Below, piece after piece: positions 44,142 to 44,211 of a stretch of 44,211 bases of DNA; the first letter of the stretch is position 1, and the number at the start of each line of letters is the position of its first letter. A program made the translations under genes and the position numbers. Source of the DNA: Bacteroidaceae bacterium (lineage in GTDB: Bacteria > Bacteroidota > Bacteroidia > Bacteroidales > Bacteroidaceae). The notes beneath the pieces are model-generated. The model was given only the letters and a program-made list of their open reading frames with translations, ran no database searches and was not told where the DNA came from. The stretch lies in NCBI GenBank assembly GCA_017541025.1, contig JAFXZY010000069.1, positions 1-44,211 on the forward strand, written 5' to 3'.

Positions 44142-44211
44142 TTATCTTCCGCCACGGCCACCACCGCCGCCACCACGTGAACCACCGCCGCCAAAGCCGC
44201 CTCCGCCGCCG
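44142..44211 (-). CDS. C-terminal end of a glycine-rich protein (partial)
   Basis: The gene runs out of the window on the right. The visible 22 codons on the minus strand, ending with TAA at 44142-44144, read as Gly-rich sequence with Arg near the end (SRGGGGGGRGGR). Arg-Gly-Gly tails occur on RNA-binding proteins and DEAD-box helicases, but also on envelope proteins, so no function is assigned. It is upstream of the FadL-like gene on the same strand. Confidence 0.55.
   Translation of the reverse strand, partial: GGGGGFGGGGSRGGGGGGRGGR

Overview
The window is chromosomal DNA from a member of the Bacteroidota, most likely a Prevotella-type Bacteroidales. The evidence is the repeated TAnnTTTG promoter element (often TATCTTTG) 20-60 bp before starts, the near absence of Shine-Dalgarno sequences, and Bacteroidetes-specific families (DUF3127, DUF4835, FadL-like OmpP1, GluP-type sugar porter, secreted TldD-like protein). 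Gene order and families support phylum and order; the genus is inference.

Layout. (1) 1-130: probable promoter and boxA-like leader of an rRNA operon reading leftwards out of the window. (2) 300-1711: a secreted SGNH hydrolase and a DUF3127 OB-fold protein, both leftward. (3) 1851-10513: a tightly packed rightward run of dnaN, a DnaQ-type exonuclease, coaBC, a DUF4835 protein, recN, a pseudoprotease/TPR protein and tilS, mostly joined by 4-14 nt overlaps. (4) 10615-17581: a zinc-ribbon membrane protein, a LysM glucosaminidase, an ABC-F ATPase whose second nucleotide site is degenerate, grpE, dnaJ and folC. (5) 17690-23159: a galactose cluster of galM, an MFS sugar porter, galK and a sodium/solute symporter. 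(6) 23160-24153: about 1 kb without an intact gene, holding a terminator, a GC-rich short repeat, a composite array of 7-bp inverted tandem repeats, a duplicated promoter and the tail of a decayed Rpn/PD-(D/E)XK transposase-like gene. (7) 24160-33906: a 1083-residue secreted double TldD-like protein, tkt, rpiB, guaA (leftward), a dolichol-phosphate-mannose-synthase-like glycosyltransferase and pyrC. (8) 33907-39711: an accessory island that begins with seven 21-bp repeats and carries a dinD-like gene (frameshifted at an A6 run), an overlapping GIY-YIG protein, an AT-rich WG-repeat protein, a tcmP gene broken by one in-frame TGA, and its Gp37/Gp68 radical-SAM-like partner. (9) 39900-44211: a beta-lactamase-fold serine hydrolase, an M18 aminopeptidase, a FadL-like outer-membrane protein and the end of a glycine-rich protein, the last three leftward.

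How it fits together. Most of the window is housekeeping: replication and repair (dnaN, exonuclease, recN), cofactors (coaBC, folC), tRNA modification (tilS), protein folding (grpE-dnaJ), pentose phosphate (tkt-rpiB), purine and pyrimidine synthesis (guaA, pyrC) and galactose uptake and phosphorylation. The unusual material lies in the 23-24 kb repeat zone and the 34-40 kb island. Interspersed short repeats also stand out, including a GC-rich element that has entered the reading frames of tilS and folC. All functional assignments come from motif and family recognition by eye; no search was run.
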